From positions 1 to 50,151 of the forward strand of contig JAGZIY010000019.1 of assembly GCA_018365995.1 (NCBI GenBank): a DNA stretch of 50,151 bases, written 5' to 3'. Numbering within the stretch: the first letter of the stretch is position 1; each line of letters begins with the position of its first letter. Positions 8,191 to 17,052 of the stretch are shown piece by piece. Both the position numbers and the translations under genes were made by a program. The stretch is from Butyricicoccus pullicaecorum (GTDB lineage: Bacteria > Bacillota > Clostridia > Oscillospirales > Butyricicoccaceae). The notes beneath the pieces were generated by a model. It saw only the letters and a program-made list of their open reading frames with translations. It was not told the origin of the DNA and did not search any database.

Positions 8191-9480
8191 ATGGCAAGAA
8201 ATGATGGAATAGACCGCACCGTAGCCCGGAATCAGGACTTAGCAACACCGGATGATGTGGCAAAAATACAGGAACACAATGAACGTGAAAAAGACAGTTA
8301 CAGCAATCAGGACATCGTACCGGAACGAACTCCTCTGAATGTTCACTTCAAGGCTCCCACAGACGATTATGTAAAAATGTTTGAGCAGATGGAACAGGAT
8401 GGTGTGATTTCCACCAGAGGACTGAAACCGGATGCCGTCAAATACGGTGAGCTGGTATTCGATGTGAACTCCGCTTATTTTTACAACCATGGCGGCTATG
8501 AATTTGCAAAACAGTTTTATGCGGATGCCTATAAAGCTGCTGTGGAGATTGTGGGCGGTGAGCAGTATATTCTCTCTGCTGTAATGCACGCCGATGAGCG
8601 CAACCGGGCAATGTCCGAAGTACTGGGCGAGGATGTGTACCACTATCATCTCCATGTGGTCTATATCCCGGTGGTGGAAAAGCAGATTTTGTGGTCGAAG
8701 CGCTGCAAAGATAAATCGCTGGTCGGTACTGTAAAGGAAACGATCACACAGGTCAGCCGCAGTAAGAAATGGGATTCCAAACCCGTTCTTGATGAAAATG
8801 GGAATCCCATGCTGAACGAAAAAGGAAAAAAGATTTTGAAGTCATCCTACAGTGTGTTACAGGATGATTTTTTTCGTTCTATGAGAGCTGCTGGATATGA
8901 CGATGTGGAGCGTGGAGAACGTGGCAGCACCGAGGAACATTTGACCGTGACACAGTTTAAGGTACAGGCAGAACAGCAGCGGTTGGAAGCTGTAACTGGT
9001 CTGGTGGCACAGGCAGAACAAAGTCTGGAGGATGCGAAAGCTGCCGCAGAGAAACAGAAAAAGAAACTGGAAGCTCTGCAAAAAGAAACCAAGACAGCAA
9101 AGACCATTGCGCTGACGGTGCAGGACATTGAAGCGATGGGTAAGAAAGCCACATTCGGGAACAACATCACGCTGACTCCGGGTGAATGCGACACGCTGAA
9201 ACGCTATGCCGCCAATGGCATTATTGCCAACGCAGACAACAAGCGTTTGAAAGAAAAGTTGGCTTCTGCAGAAAAGTTGGTTTCGATCTGGAAGCAGCGG
9301 TATGAAACAATCAACGAAAAATATACAGAATTCAAAAAGAAAGCCCAGCCTTATCTGGATGCACTGGAGATCGCATCGGAAAGGGTTCGGGCTTTTGTTA
9401 ATTCTATCCTCGCCAGAGGAAAGGAAACACAGGAACACAAAATGTCTGCCCGTAAGCGTGGACAGGATATGGAAATTTGA
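8191..9480 (+). CDS. MobV-family relaxase (Pre/Mob plasmid recombination protein)
   Basis: The 429-aa protein has the MobV signature: an N-terminal RTVARNQD segment, AVMHADERNRAMSEV with H133, and the histidine-rich metal site YHYHLHVVYIPV (H151, H153, H155). The C-terminal ~200 residues include a long coiled coil (about 262-310) and a second one near 330-390. MobV relaxases nick oriT and pilot single-stranded DNA during conjugative mobilization by a helper transfer system. It lies directly downstream of the candidate oriT and is followed by a small coupled gene. No type IV secretion genes are present, so the element is mobilizable, not self-transmissible, as far as seen. Confidence 0.92.
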   Translation: MARNDGIDRTVARNQDLATPDDVAKIQEHNEREKDSYSNQDIVPERTPLNVHFKAPTDDYVKMFEQMEQDGVISTRGLKPDAVKYGELVFDVNSAYFYNHGGYEFAKQFYADAYKAAVEIVGGEQYILSAVMHADERNRAMSEVLGEDVYHYHLHVVYIPVVEKQILWSKRCKDKSLVGTVKETITQVSRSKKWDSKPVLDENGNPMLNEKGKKILKSSYSVLQDDFFRSMRAAGYDDVERGERGSTEEHLTVTQFKVQAEQQRLEAVTGLVAQAEQSLEDAKAAAEKQKKKLEALQKETKTAKTIALTVQDIEAMGKKATFGNNITLTPGECDTLKRYAANGIIANADNKRLKEKLASAEKLVSIWKQRYETINEKYTEFKKKAQPYLDALEIASERVRAFVNSILARGKETQEHKMSARKRGQDMEI

Positions 9481-9494
9481 TGGAGGAATTGCCT

Positions 9495-9659
9495 ATGACA
9501 GATAAGTGGAGCGGTTTTGCTGATTTGCTTGCAAATCTAATTGAAAAATATGCGGCGGTTCTGGATATTGAACATCTTCCAGAGCCGCCTGATCATTTAG
9601 AGGGAAAATTCAATTCTAAAGATCTCATTGGCACTGTTGAAAAAATGAAAAATGACTGA
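9495..9659 (+). CDS. Small conserved-looking protein downstream of the relaxase
   Basis: 54 aa from ATG 9495 with GGAGG at 9482-9486. The longer frame from TTG 9477 would overlap the relaxase stop and lacks a ribosome site. The protein is acidic with an amphipathic N-terminal helix (WSGFADLLANLIEKYAAVLD) and no recognisable domain. The 14-base gap to the relaxase stop implies co-expression; a relaxosome accessory role is only a guess. Confidence 0.55.
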   Translation: MTDKWSGFADLLANLIEKYAAVLDIEHLPEPPDHLEGKFNSKDLIGTVEKMKND

Positions 9660-9687
9660 TATAATAATCGTGTAAATAGTGTCCAAA

Positions 9688-9717
9688 CTCTATGTTGAAA
9701 GCTGTTTTGACATAGAG
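9688..9717. repeat. Perfect inverted repeat ahead of the RhuM gene
   Basis: CTCTATGT (9688-9695) and ACATAGAG (9710-9717) flank a 14-base loop. There is no T-run, so a regulator site or RNA hairpin in the leader of the gene at 9775 is more likely than a terminator. Confidence 0.45.
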
Positions 9718-9774
9718 GATACATAGGAAAAGTGCAGCAGGACGCTGCGCAATTAGAAATGGAGTGTAAATGTG

Positions 9775-10776
9775 ATGAATAACGATGAGATGAATCAAAA
9801 ATCCAATATGATCATTTATACAACAGAGGATGGATTAGCTAAAATTGAGACGACTTTTGATGAGGATACAGTCTGGCTCTCTATTGATCAGATGGCAGAA
9901 TTGTTCGAGCGAGATAAATCAACCATTTCCAGACATATAAAAAATATTTTTGCGGAAGGCGAATTGCAGCGTGATTCAGTTGTTGCAAATTTTGCAACAA
10001 CTGCTGCTGACGGGAAAACATATCAGGTAGATTACTACAATCTGGATGTGATTATCTCAGTTGGCTATCGTGTGAAATCCAAACGGGGTACACAGTTCAG
10101 AATCTGGGCAACCAATATTCTTAAAGAATATATGAGAAAAGGCTTTGCGATGGATGATGAACGGCTGAAAAATCTTGGAGGTGGCGGTTACTTTAAGGAA
10201 CTCCTGGAACGCATTCGTGACATCCGGGCATCTGAAAAGGTGTTTTACCGTCAGGTTTTAGAAATTTATGCTACGAGTATCGACTATGATCCAAAAGCAG
10301 AAATTTCCATCCAGTTTTTCAAGAAAGTACAGAATAAAATCCATTACGCCATTCATGGACAGACTGCGGCAGAGGTTATTTACAGCAGAGCCGATGCGGA
10401 AAAAGAATTTATGGGGCTTACCACCTTTGCAGGAAAACAGCCAACCCTGAAAGAAGCTGTTGTTGCAAAGAACTATCTGGATGAAAAAGAACTTCGAGCC
10501 ATGGGGCAGCTTGTATCCGGATATCTTGATTTTGCGGAACGACAGGCAGAACGGGAACAGGCAATGACTATGCAGGATTGGGCAGACCATCTGGATCGTA
10601 TTCTTACCATGAGCGGAGAGCAGCTGCTGATTGGAAACGGAAGTGTCAGTCATAAGCAGGCTGTTGATAAAGCAACCGGAGAATATAGAAAATACAAGGC
10701 TCGGACGCTTAGCGAGGTAGAACAGGATTATCTGGATTCGATTAAAATGCTGGAACAGAAAGCTGAGAAAAAATAA
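9775..10776 (+). CDS. RhuM-family (virulence RhuM) protein
   Basis: 333 aa from ATG 9775 (GTG 9772 is also possible; GGAG at 9761). The N-terminus has a KilA/Bro-like HTH layout (WLSIDQMAELFERDKSTISRHIKNIF) and the family core TYQVDYYNLDVIISVGYRV and RIWATNILKEYM. RhuM proteins were named from a Salmonella pathogenicity island gene and are common on mobile elements; their molecular role is unknown, though the Fic/Doc-adjacent fold and HTH suggest regulation or a toxin-like activity. It sits between the mobilization genes and the recombinase. Confidence 0.85.
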   Translation: MNNDEMNQKSNMIIYTTEDGLAKIETTFDEDTVWLSIDQMAELFERDKSTISRHIKNIFAEGELQRDSVVANFATTAADGKTYQVDYYNLDVIISVGYRVKSKRGTQFRIWATNILKEYMRKGFAMDDERLKNLGGGGYFKELLERIRDIRASEKVFYRQVLEIYATSIDYDPKAEISIQFFKKVQNKIHYAIHGQTAAEVIYSRADAEKEFMGLTTFAGKQPTLKEAVVAKNYLDEKELRAMGQLVSGYLDFAERQAEREQAMTMQDWADHLDRILTMSGEQLLIGNGSVSHKQAVDKATGEYRKYKARTLSEVEQDYLDSIKMLEQKAEKK

Positions 10777-10831
10777 ACCGATACCCAAGGTAACAGGATA
10801 GCTGTAATCTGATACATACGAGGATAGTGGG

Positions 10832-12523
10832 ATGAAAAAAGAAAAAACAAAAGTATATATTTATACAAGAGTATCTACCGCCATGCAGATTGATGGATAC
10901 TCTCTGGATGCACAAAAATCCAGAATGAAAGCATTTGCCGAGTACAATGACTATGAGATCGTCGGTGAGTATGAAGATGCCGGTAAATCTGGTAAGTCCA
11001 TCGAGGGTAGATTAGAGTTCAACCGTATGATGGAGGACATTAAATCCGGCAAGGATGGTGTTTCCTTTGTTCTGGTATTTAAGCTGTCACGATTTGGCAG
11101 AAATGCTGCGGATGTGCTGTCTACCTTGCAAGTGATGCAGGATTTTGGTGTCAATCTGATCTGCGTGGAGGATGGGATTGATTCTTCCAAGGATGCCGGA
11201 AAATTGATGATTTCCGTCTTGTCGGCGGTTGCAGAGATTGAGCGTGAAAATATCCGGGTGCAGACCATGGAGGGCAGAATCCAGAAAGCCCGTGAGGGTA
11301 AATGGAACGGTGGTTTTGCACCTTATGGATACAGTTTGGAAAAAGGGCAGCTCTTTATCAATGAGGAAGAAGCAGAAGCAATCCGTGTGATTTTTGATCA
11401 GTATGTGCATACGGATATGGGGGCAAACGGACTGGCAAAATATCTTGAAAATCATGGTATTCGTAAGATACCAAGACAGAATGGGAAAAATCCGTTATTT
11501 GATGCGGCGTTGATCAGAAGGATACTGAAAAATCCTGTGTACTGCGGGAAAATTGCTTATGGCAGACGCAGAACGGAAAAGGTTCATGGTACAAGAAATG
11601 ACTATAAGCTTGTGGAGCAGGATGATTATTTACTGGTGGATGGATTGCATGAGGGGATTGTCTCAGAGGAACTTTGGCATGAAGCGCAGGTGAAGTTATT
11701 GGCACAGGCGAAAAAATATGAAAAAGTCAATCATGGCAAAGATAATAAGATCCATTTGCTGTCCGGTATTGTGAAATGCCCGGTTTGCGGAGCGGGGATG
11801 TACGGCAATAAAAGCATCAAGCATAAAGCTGACGGTACAAAGTACAAGGATTTCTTTTATTATGGCTGTAAGCATCGCACTATGCTTTATGGACACAAAT
11901 GTGATTATAAAAAGCAGATCAACGAGGAAGTGCTGGATGATGCTGTGGCGGAAGTCATTGTAAAGCTGGTCAGCAATCCAAAGTTTGCCGCTATGATGCA
12001 GAAAAAAATCAATATGAAAGTAGACACATCTGTGATTGAGCAGGAGATCGCAGTACATGAAAAGCAGCTTCGGCAGAGCTATTCTACAAAATCAAGGTTG
12101 ATGGAAGAAATCGATTCCCTTGATCCGGATGATAAGCATTATATCAAGCGCAAGGCAGATCTTGATGATCGCCTTTACAAGATGTATGATAAGATTGAGG
12201 ATACAGAAAATCTGCTGATTGCTGCCAGGGCAAAGAAAATGTCAATTGAAGCAGAAAAACTGACGGGAGATAATATCTACAAGGTCTTGATTTACTTTGA
12301 TAAACTGTATGCGGTGATGAACGAACAGGAAAAGCGACAGATTATGGAATCGCTGATTTCTGAAATTCAGATATATCCGGAGCGACAGGAAAACGGACAG
12401 TGGCTGAAATCCATTAAGTTCAGGCTTCCGATTATTGAAGAAGATATGAGCGTTGGTTTGGACAATGATGCACATATTGAGACGGTGATAATGATGACGT
12501 ATTGTGGTTATAAGAAAGAATAG
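10832..12523 (+). CDS. Large serine recombinase (integrase/transposase) of the element
   Basis: 563 aa. The N-terminal resolvase domain begins VYIYTRVST with nucleophile S15, followed by KLSRFGRNAADVL and the SAVAEIERENIRVQTMEGR helix. Then come the recombinase domain (APYGYSLEKG...IRRILKNPVYCGKIAYGRR) and a zinc ribbon (CPVCGAGMYG ... YYGCKHRTMLYGHKC). A coiled coil lies near residues 395-470. This is the TnpX-like family that integrates and excises clostridial elements without long direct repeats. Such genes commonly sit at one end of the element, so an attachment site is expected shortly after 12523. I could not pinpoint it. Confidence 0.92.
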   Translation: MKKEKTKVYIYTRVSTAMQIDGYSLDAQKSRMKAFAEYNDYEIVGEYEDAGKSGKSIEGRLEFNRMMEDIKSGKDGVSFVLVFKLSRFGRNAADVLSTLQVMQDFGVNLICVEDGIDSSKDAGKLMISVLSAVAEIERENIRVQTMEGRIQKAREGKWNGGFAPYGYSLEKGQLFINEEEAEAIRVIFDQYVHTDMGANGLAKYLENHGIRKIPRQNGKNPLFDAALIRRILKNPVYCGKIAYGRRRTEKVHGTRNDYKLVEQDDYLLVDGLHEGIVSEELWHEAQVKLLAQAKKYEKVNHGKDNKIHLLSGIVKCPVCGAGMYGNKSIKHKADGTKYKDFFYYGCKHRTMLYGHKCDYKKQINEEVLDDAVAEVIVKLVSNPKFAAMMQKKINMKVDTSVIEQEIAVHEKQLRQSYSTKSRLMEEIDSLDPDDKHYIKRKADLDDRLYKMYDKIEDTENLLIAARAKKMSIEAEKLTGDNIYKVLIYFDKLYAVMNEQEKRQIMESLISEIQIYPERQENGQWLKSIKFRLPIIEEDMSVGLDNDAHIETVIMMTYCGYKKE

Positions 12524-12726
12524 AGGGAAAAACGCAAGATATTGTGGTTTTTTGACAAAAAATCGATACAAAACCGACTTAATAATCACTGTTTTTGACC
12601 TCGATTTTTTAGTGGATTCCTTAAAGAAACATAGAAAAAGCAAGTGTTGAAAAAACGTGGATTATAGAATGGTTGAACTGATTACTGCTGATTTAGCAAA
12701 AGAAACGAGGGTTTTCTATTGCAATG
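12524..12726. other. Non-coding, AT-rich stretch that should contain the element end
   Basis: No gene is supported. Base composition falls sharply from here to about 16.8 kb. The end of the mobilizable element is expected in this interval because the serine recombinase is its last gene, but serine recombinases leave only a 2-3 base core, which cannot be recognised without the empty site. Confidence 0.35.
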
Positions 12727-12754
12727 TGTTATAATCATTATTAACAACGTTGTT
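12727..12754 (+). promoter_or_regulatory. Extended -10 promoter with a palindromic operator
   Basis: TGTTATAAT (12727-12735) is an extended -10 element; the -35 is poor. A perfect palindrome AACAACGTTGTT (12743-12754) covers the likely transcription start, a common repressor position. The small gene at 12783 follows. Confidence 0.5.
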
Positions 12755-12782
12755 GAGAATGATGAATATCTGAGGGAAGAAA

Positions 12783-12938
12783 ATGCCTGATGTCAATAAA
12801 TTATTGGAACGAGCAATATATGAGTATGAGATAGAGGTTGATTCACTTGATTTAAAAACATTGGGATTACCAAATGTAAAATTGAATGATCTCGTGGAAC
12901 TACTGAAAAAAACATATTCTGATAATTACCATGTGTAA
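12783..12938 (+). CDS. 51-aa hypothetical protein at the start of the AT-rich island
   Basis: ATG 12783 follows GAGGGAAG at a suitable distance. The product is acidic (start MPDVNKLLERAIYEYEIEVD, end LVELLKKTYSDNYHV) and no family is recognised. Its 3' end overlaps the decayed frame starting at 12931. It may be the truncated front of a longer ancestral gene. Confidence 0.45.
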   Translation: MPDVNKLLERAIYEYEIEVDSLDLKTLGLPNVKLNDLVELLKKTYSDNYHV

Positions 12939-13101
12939 AGTATTTGAAGTAGAGAAAGTAAGGTTCTCCAATAAGTGCATTGCGGAAGCATTTAGCAGAA
13001 TGAGAATGATTGAAAGCTGGGGAACTGGCATTAAAAGAATGTTTAGTTCTTGTAGAGAATATGGCATTAAAGAACCAGAACTATTAAAATATAGAAGATA
13101 A
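12931..13101 (+). pseudogene. Remnant of an AlbA_2/ATP-binding (RecG-like DUF) protein
   Basis: The frame encodes RFSNKCIAEAFSRMRMIESW followed by GTGIKRMFSSCREYGIKEPEL. This matches the C-terminal helix of AlbA_2-type putative transcriptional regulators (pattern NP-hIAEAFxRMGxIExWGTGIxRI). Upstream AlbA and ATPase parts are missing, so only about 55 residues of a ~450-aa protein remain. It is likely debris from an earlier gene at the same spot. Confidence 0.65.
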
Positions 13102-13156
13102 TTTTGCAGGAGTTTATGCCCAGTAAGGCCACAACTATTAAAAAGATTAGTTTCTT

Positions 13157-13186
13157 TTGAATTTCATAGTGTTAATAAAATATTTA
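13157..13186 (+). promoter_or_regulatory. Candidate promoter of the GHKL ATPase/TIR operon
   Basis: TTGAAT (13157-13162), an 18-base spacer and TATTTA (13181-13186) precede the ATPase start at 13218. In such AT-rich DNA the match is only suggestive. Confidence 0.4.
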
Positions 13187-13217
13187 AATTGAGTACGAAA
13201 GAAAAGAGAAGAGCATA

Positions 13218-15659
13218 ATGAGTAATAGTCAAGCTATATATAAAGAAAAAACCATAGAATCTGCAATTAATACTATTATTACAAAAATGCAAGATATTTA
13301 TGGGCTGCCAGAAGAAGATAGAGAACAATCTCGTAGACGTTGGATTTGGGAGTTGATCCAAAATGCAAGCGATTGTGCAAAAGAAGATAAAGTTAGCATT
13401 AAAATTGAAGTTACTAAAAACCGCCTTAAATTTTCACATAATGGAAGTATTTTTACATATAAAAATTTAGTAGATTTAATTACCCAAATATCATCAAAAA
13501 GAACACAAGAGGAACAAACAGGAAAATTCGGAACAGGATTTATCAGCACCCATTTGATTTCACCGATAGTCAATATTGATGGAATCTACCACTCAGATGA
13601 AAAATCAACTGATTACAAAAAATTAAATCTGTGCATAGACAGAAGCAATCTTGATCAATATTACATTAAAAATAATATAGAAAAAGCTTTAAATGACTTA
13701 GATGAATTGGATGCTCAACCTAATTTATACAATTCATTAGAAAAAGGATTTCATACAAACTTTATTTATGATATTGAAAGCAATGCAGATATTCAACAGT
13801 CTATTGAAATTGGCTTGAAAGATTTGGATAGATGCATTGGGTATGTTTTTGCATTTAATAAGAAGATAGAAGAAGTACAATATAATAATTATGTGTATTC
13901 GATGGACTCTATTGAGTATACAGATAATTCTATTTCAAAGGTAATTGTAAAAAAAACTAATACAGATACAGATGAAATAGATTTAAAAACTATATTAACT
14001 TGTTGCGGAGATGAAAATTTAATTCTTGCTACTGAGGTAACAAAAGAACAAAAAGAATATGCATGCAAGGATACAACAACAATACCACGATTATTTTGTA
14101 CATTTCCATTGATCGGTACAGAAAAATTTGCTTTTCCGGTTATAATCAATTCGTCAAAATTAGAAATATCACAGGAAAGAAATTCTGTACATGAATCGAA
14201 GAACAATGAAAGTATAATTTGTGAAGCAATACAGTTATATGATCAACTTTTGAAATATGCCAATGAGAATGATTATAAAACTATATATAATATCTGTAAG
14301 ATGCATAAACCTAATAATAGAAATAGTTGGCACGAAATTATATTCTCAAAAATTGAAAACATTTATCTAAATAAGGGAATTATACCCTGCATTGATTCAA
14401 GTGGTATGCAAAGAAAGGTAAAACTTAAAAGTGATGAAAAATTCAACTTAATTGTTCCCTATATGGAGGAAAAAGATAACAGAGATGAATTTTGGGAATT
14501 AATTCATACACTTAAAACAAAACCCCAACCATTAAAAAGTGAATATGTTGAATGGGTAAAACTACTAACACCAGCAATAATAAATCCACAATCTATATTT
14601 AAGTGCTTACTAAACGAAGAAAAAAGTTCTCTAGCGACACTAGAAAATCGTTTCAGTACATGGCCAGATATGTTCAAATGGCTAAATGCTTTTTACGGTC
14701 TTTGTGTTAAAAGTAATATTGATTTAGTTACTCTCCCCAATCAGAAAGGCGAATTTGCTGATATATCTAAACTCAAATCAGATAAAGATATTGATGAAAA
14801 ATTAAAAGATATTTTACTACATTTATCTGGCATAGATATAAGAACTTCTTTGATTAATAAGGAAATTAATCTAAATAACATTTTACTAAAATACCCATCA
14901 ATAGTTGTATATGACAATCAATTTGTTGCTAAAAAAATAGCTGAAAAAGTTCGTGAACATATTTCTAAAGAGGGGGCAGGTGAAAAAAGAACTCCTGAAA
15001 CACAAAAAATTTTTAATGAACTTACAGATTGGTTTGAATGTAATCCAGAAGTATCTAAAGAGTTGTTCAAGGATATTTATGAAAGCAGATTTCAGCTGAC
15101 AACAAAAGAAGAAACTATACGAAGATTAGAAGTAGCTACCAAAGTGGAACAAGCTATATCAGAAAATAATATAGCATTTGAAACAGCTCTATCAGTTATA
15201 CAAAATAGTGCTCAAATTATTAAATTGATTGAAAATGGAGAGATTGTTGTAAACGAAGAAGATACAAGGAAATTATTTCAACATATATCTTCTTCATCAC
15301 CATATGCAAAAGAAAAAATTGATAGCATGATCGAGCGTAGTATTAGTGAAATACATAAAGAGTTGGAAAATAACCCTAATTATTCTGTTGCTCATGATTT
15401 ACAACAATGGAAACAAGAAAAATACGCTACCACTGTTTTTAAGGCAATAAGAAACAAAGACAATGTAGACATACGTATTATCATTCGTCCAAGTGATGGT
15501 AATAAAATAATATTTTATGAAGACACTGAACTTGACGCTTTAGATGATATAGACTATGAATTGTGGACATGTGATGAAAATTGTAATGTTAAAATGTTGA
15601 CTTTGGGCGATATTTTAAAAACTACGGGAATCAATATAATTCCATTAAGAAAAATATAG
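13218..15659 (+). CDS. GHKL (Hsp90/sacsin-like) ATPase, probable sensor of a two-gene defence unit
   Basis: 813 aa. The N-terminal ~120 residues hold a GHKL/HATPase fold: N-box ELIQNASD (45-52) with the Mg-binding Asn, FSHNGSIF (72-79) in place of the usual DNG box, and the G2 lid GKFGTGFIS (102-110). The other ~690 residues are Asn/Lys/Ile-rich, mostly helical, and match no domain I recognise. Coding is strongly AT-biased, unlike the core genes, indicating transfer. The TIR gene begins 15 bases after the stop, so they form one operon. Sacsin-like ATPases of this layout occur in several phage-defence settings; function here is inferred. Confidence 0.75.
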   Translation: MSNSQAIYKEKTIESAINTIITKMQDIYGLPEEDREQSRRRWIWELIQNASDCAKEDKVSIKIEVTKNRLKFSHNGSIFTYKNLVDLITQISSKRTQEEQTGKFGTGFISTHLISPIVNIDGIYHSDEKSTDYKKLNLCIDRSNLDQYYIKNNIEKALNDLDELDAQPNLYNSLEKGFHTNFIYDIESNADIQQSIEIGLKDLDRCIGYVFAFNKKIEEVQYNNYVYSMDSIEYTDNSISKVIVKKTNTDTDEIDLKTILTCCGDENLILATEVTKEQKEYACKDTTTIPRLFCTFPLIGTEKFAFPVIINSSKLEISQERNSVHESKNNESIICEAIQLYDQLLKYANENDYKTIYNICKMHKPNNRNSWHEIIFSKIENIYLNKGIIPCIDSSGMQRKVKLKSDEKFNLIVPYMEEKDNRDEFWELIHTLKTKPQPLKSEYVEWVKLLTPAIINPQSIFKCLLNEEKSSLATLENRFSTWPDMFKWLNAFYGLCVKSNIDLVTLPNQKGEFADISKLKSDKDIDEKLKDILLHLSGIDIRTSLINKEINLNNILLKYPSIVVYDNQFVAKKIAEKVREHISKEGAGEKRTPETQKIFNELTDWFECNPEVSKELFKDIYESRFQLTTKEETIRRLEVATKVEQAISENNIAFETALSVIQNSAQIIKLIENGEIVVNEEDTRKLFQHISSSSPYAKEKIDSMIERSISEIHKELENNPNYSVAHDLQQWKQEKYATTVFKAIRNKDNVDIRIIIRPSDGNKIIFYEDTELDALDDIDYELWTCDENCNVKMLTLGDILKTTGINIIPLRKI

Positions 15660-15674
15660 ATTGGAGAACATATT

Positions 15675-16637
15675 ATGTATGATGAAAAATTTATTATAGA
15701 CAGTATTAATAATAACAGTCGAAAAAATATTGAATACATTTATCCTACTAAATCTTCTGAAGAAATTGCAAAGTATATATCTGCTTTTTCTAATAATGCA
15801 GGCGGTATCATTTTATTTGGGGTAAAGGATACTGGAACTCGTTTGGAAAAGAAAGGATACAATTTCAATATACATAAAACAGACTTAATGAAATTTGTTG
15901 ACTCCCATGCGATATTTGATATTTATGATATAAAAATTGAAGATAAAAAGTTGAAATATATTGAGGTAATGCCTAACCAGGAAGTGGTTAAAGCAGAGAA
16001 CGTCATGTATTTAATTCATGAAAATAAATCGTTTCCTCAAATAGTAAATGAAACCAAGCTTTTTTTATCGTATTGCCAAAAAGATTCTTGTATTGCTGAT
16101 TTAATTGATGAAAAACTTGGACCGCAACTTAAGTATACAAAAATCACTCGTGATATAAGAGATACTAATTATAAGGATAGTTTCAACGAATTTATGAATT
16201 CTATTGACCAACATGATTTTGTATTGACTTTAGTTAGTGATAAGTATTTAAAATCAAGAAACTGTATGTATGAAGTAGTGCAAACTTTAAAGAGTAATAA
16301 GTATAAAGACAAACTCCATTTCATTATTATTTCTGACCAAGATAAAAAGTATTATAGTGAATCGGATGATATAGGAGCCAAAATATACGATGTTTTAGGA
16401 CAGGCAGAGTACATAAAATATTGGAAAACACAATATGAAGATATCTCAGAAAACATTACCCAAGTTAACGACCCTTCGTTAACCGTAAAATTATCGGAGG
16501 AGTTAAACATCATAAAGAAAATACAAATAGATATACAGGAATTTATGGCTTATTTAAAAGATGCTAAAGGTATTACTTTTAGCGAAATGATGGATAGTTC
16601 TTTTAAAGATATTGTTGAGTGTATCAATAAACGTTAA
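15675..16637 (+). CDS. AlbA_2-TIR domain protein, probable NADase effector
   Basis: 320 aa from ATG 15675, GGAG at 15663. Residues ~10-115 resemble the Schlafen AlbA_2 domain (SEEIAKYISAFSNNAGGIIL then FGVKDTGTRL). From residue 127 a TIR domain follows: TKLFLSYCQKDSCIADLI, DFVLTLVSDKYLKSRNCMYE, LHFIIIS. E200 in CMYEVV sits where the catalytic Glu of NAD-cleaving TIR domains lies. After ~residue 235 it is helical. TIR effectors in bacteria typically deplete NAD+ or make cyclic-ADP-ribose signals on phage sensing. The ATPase upstream would be the partner. The AlbA_2 part seems shortened but intact in its core. Confidence 0.8.
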   Translation: MYDEKFIIDSINNNSRKNIEYIYPTKSSEEIAKYISAFSNNAGGIILFGVKDTGTRLEKKGYNFNIHKTDLMKFVDSHAIFDIYDIKIEDKKLKYIEVMPNQEVVKAENVMYLIHENKSFPQIVNETKLFLSYCQKDSCIADLIDEKLGPQLKYTKITRDIRDTNYKDSFNEFMNSIDQHDFVLTLVSDKYLKSRNCMYEVVQTLKSNKYKDKLHFIIISDQDKKYYSESDDIGAKIYDVLGQAEYIKYWKTQYEDISENITQVNDPSLTVKLSEELNIIKKIQIDIQEFMAYLKDAKGITFSEMMDSSFKDIVECINKR

Positions 16638-16661
16638 TAAAGCTATTTATTTAAAAATATA

Positions 16662-16814
16662 TTTTTGCAATTTCGCTCTTGGGAGCATATTGAAAATGAA
16701 ACAGTAATAGAGTATTCTCTGATAGAATATCAAAATCCAATTGCGAAAGTATTGCCGGAGGAACTGTGAAGCAGTCTTCCGTCTATTGAAGAAATTGAAA
16801 AAGAGTTGGAGTAA
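16662..16814 (+). pseudogene. Remnant of a DUF1016/YhcG-type PD-(D/E)XK nuclease
   Basis: The frame IEYSLIEYQNPIAKVLPEEL is followed by TGA and then SSLPSIEEIEKELE with a final TAA at 16812. This is the C-terminal signature of DUF1016 proteins (PIGxxEYxLxxxLPExLxSxLPSIEEIExEL). The nuclease domain is absent and the in-frame TGA (16758-16760) replaces what is normally a Gln/Lys codon. It marks the right flank of the AT-rich island. Confidence 0.65.
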
Positions 16815-16837
16815 TTGTGCCACAGCCTGTGGCACAA
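16815..16837. repeat. Perfect 10-base inverted repeat (hairpin)
   Basis: TTGTGCCACA (16815-16824) and TGTGGCACAA (16828-16837) around GCC. There is no T-run. It lies at the end of the DUF1016 remnant and could be a relic terminator or a recombination scar. Confidence 0.5.
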
Positions 16838-17052
16838 TTACAACCTGTGTGATCAATGGCTGGAATTTAGGGTTCCGCCAAGAACAAACCATGTCTTTAG
16901 GGAATCCGAATCAAACACTCCACACATGTGGAGACGGTTGTCTTACTTTCCAAGGGAGAAATCGACTCGAGGAAAGTCCGTGTGAAGTGTTGACTGAAGG
17001 CTATAGATGATATATCTGGTTTTCAGTGTGGCGCTATTTATGGGAGGACCAT

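Noticed and set aside
7848..8204. 118-codon and overlapping frames between helicase and relaxase
   Set aside because: They cross the stem-loop and oriT, lack ribosome sites and have no family-like sequence.
16917..16935. CRISPR repeat-like palindrome CTCCACACATGTGGAG
   Set aside because: Only one copy and no spacer periodicity; no cas genes anywhere in the window.
16969..16980. GAGGAAAGTCCG resembles the conserved 5' core of RNase P RNA
   Set aside because: The other conserved blocks of RNase P RNA were not seen within the next few hundred bases, and the stretch sits in decayed accessory DNA. Chance match or relic.
16741..17010. 89-codon forward frame
   Set aside because: Its composition is not protein-like and it crosses the DUF1016 remnant in another frame and the hairpin at 16815.
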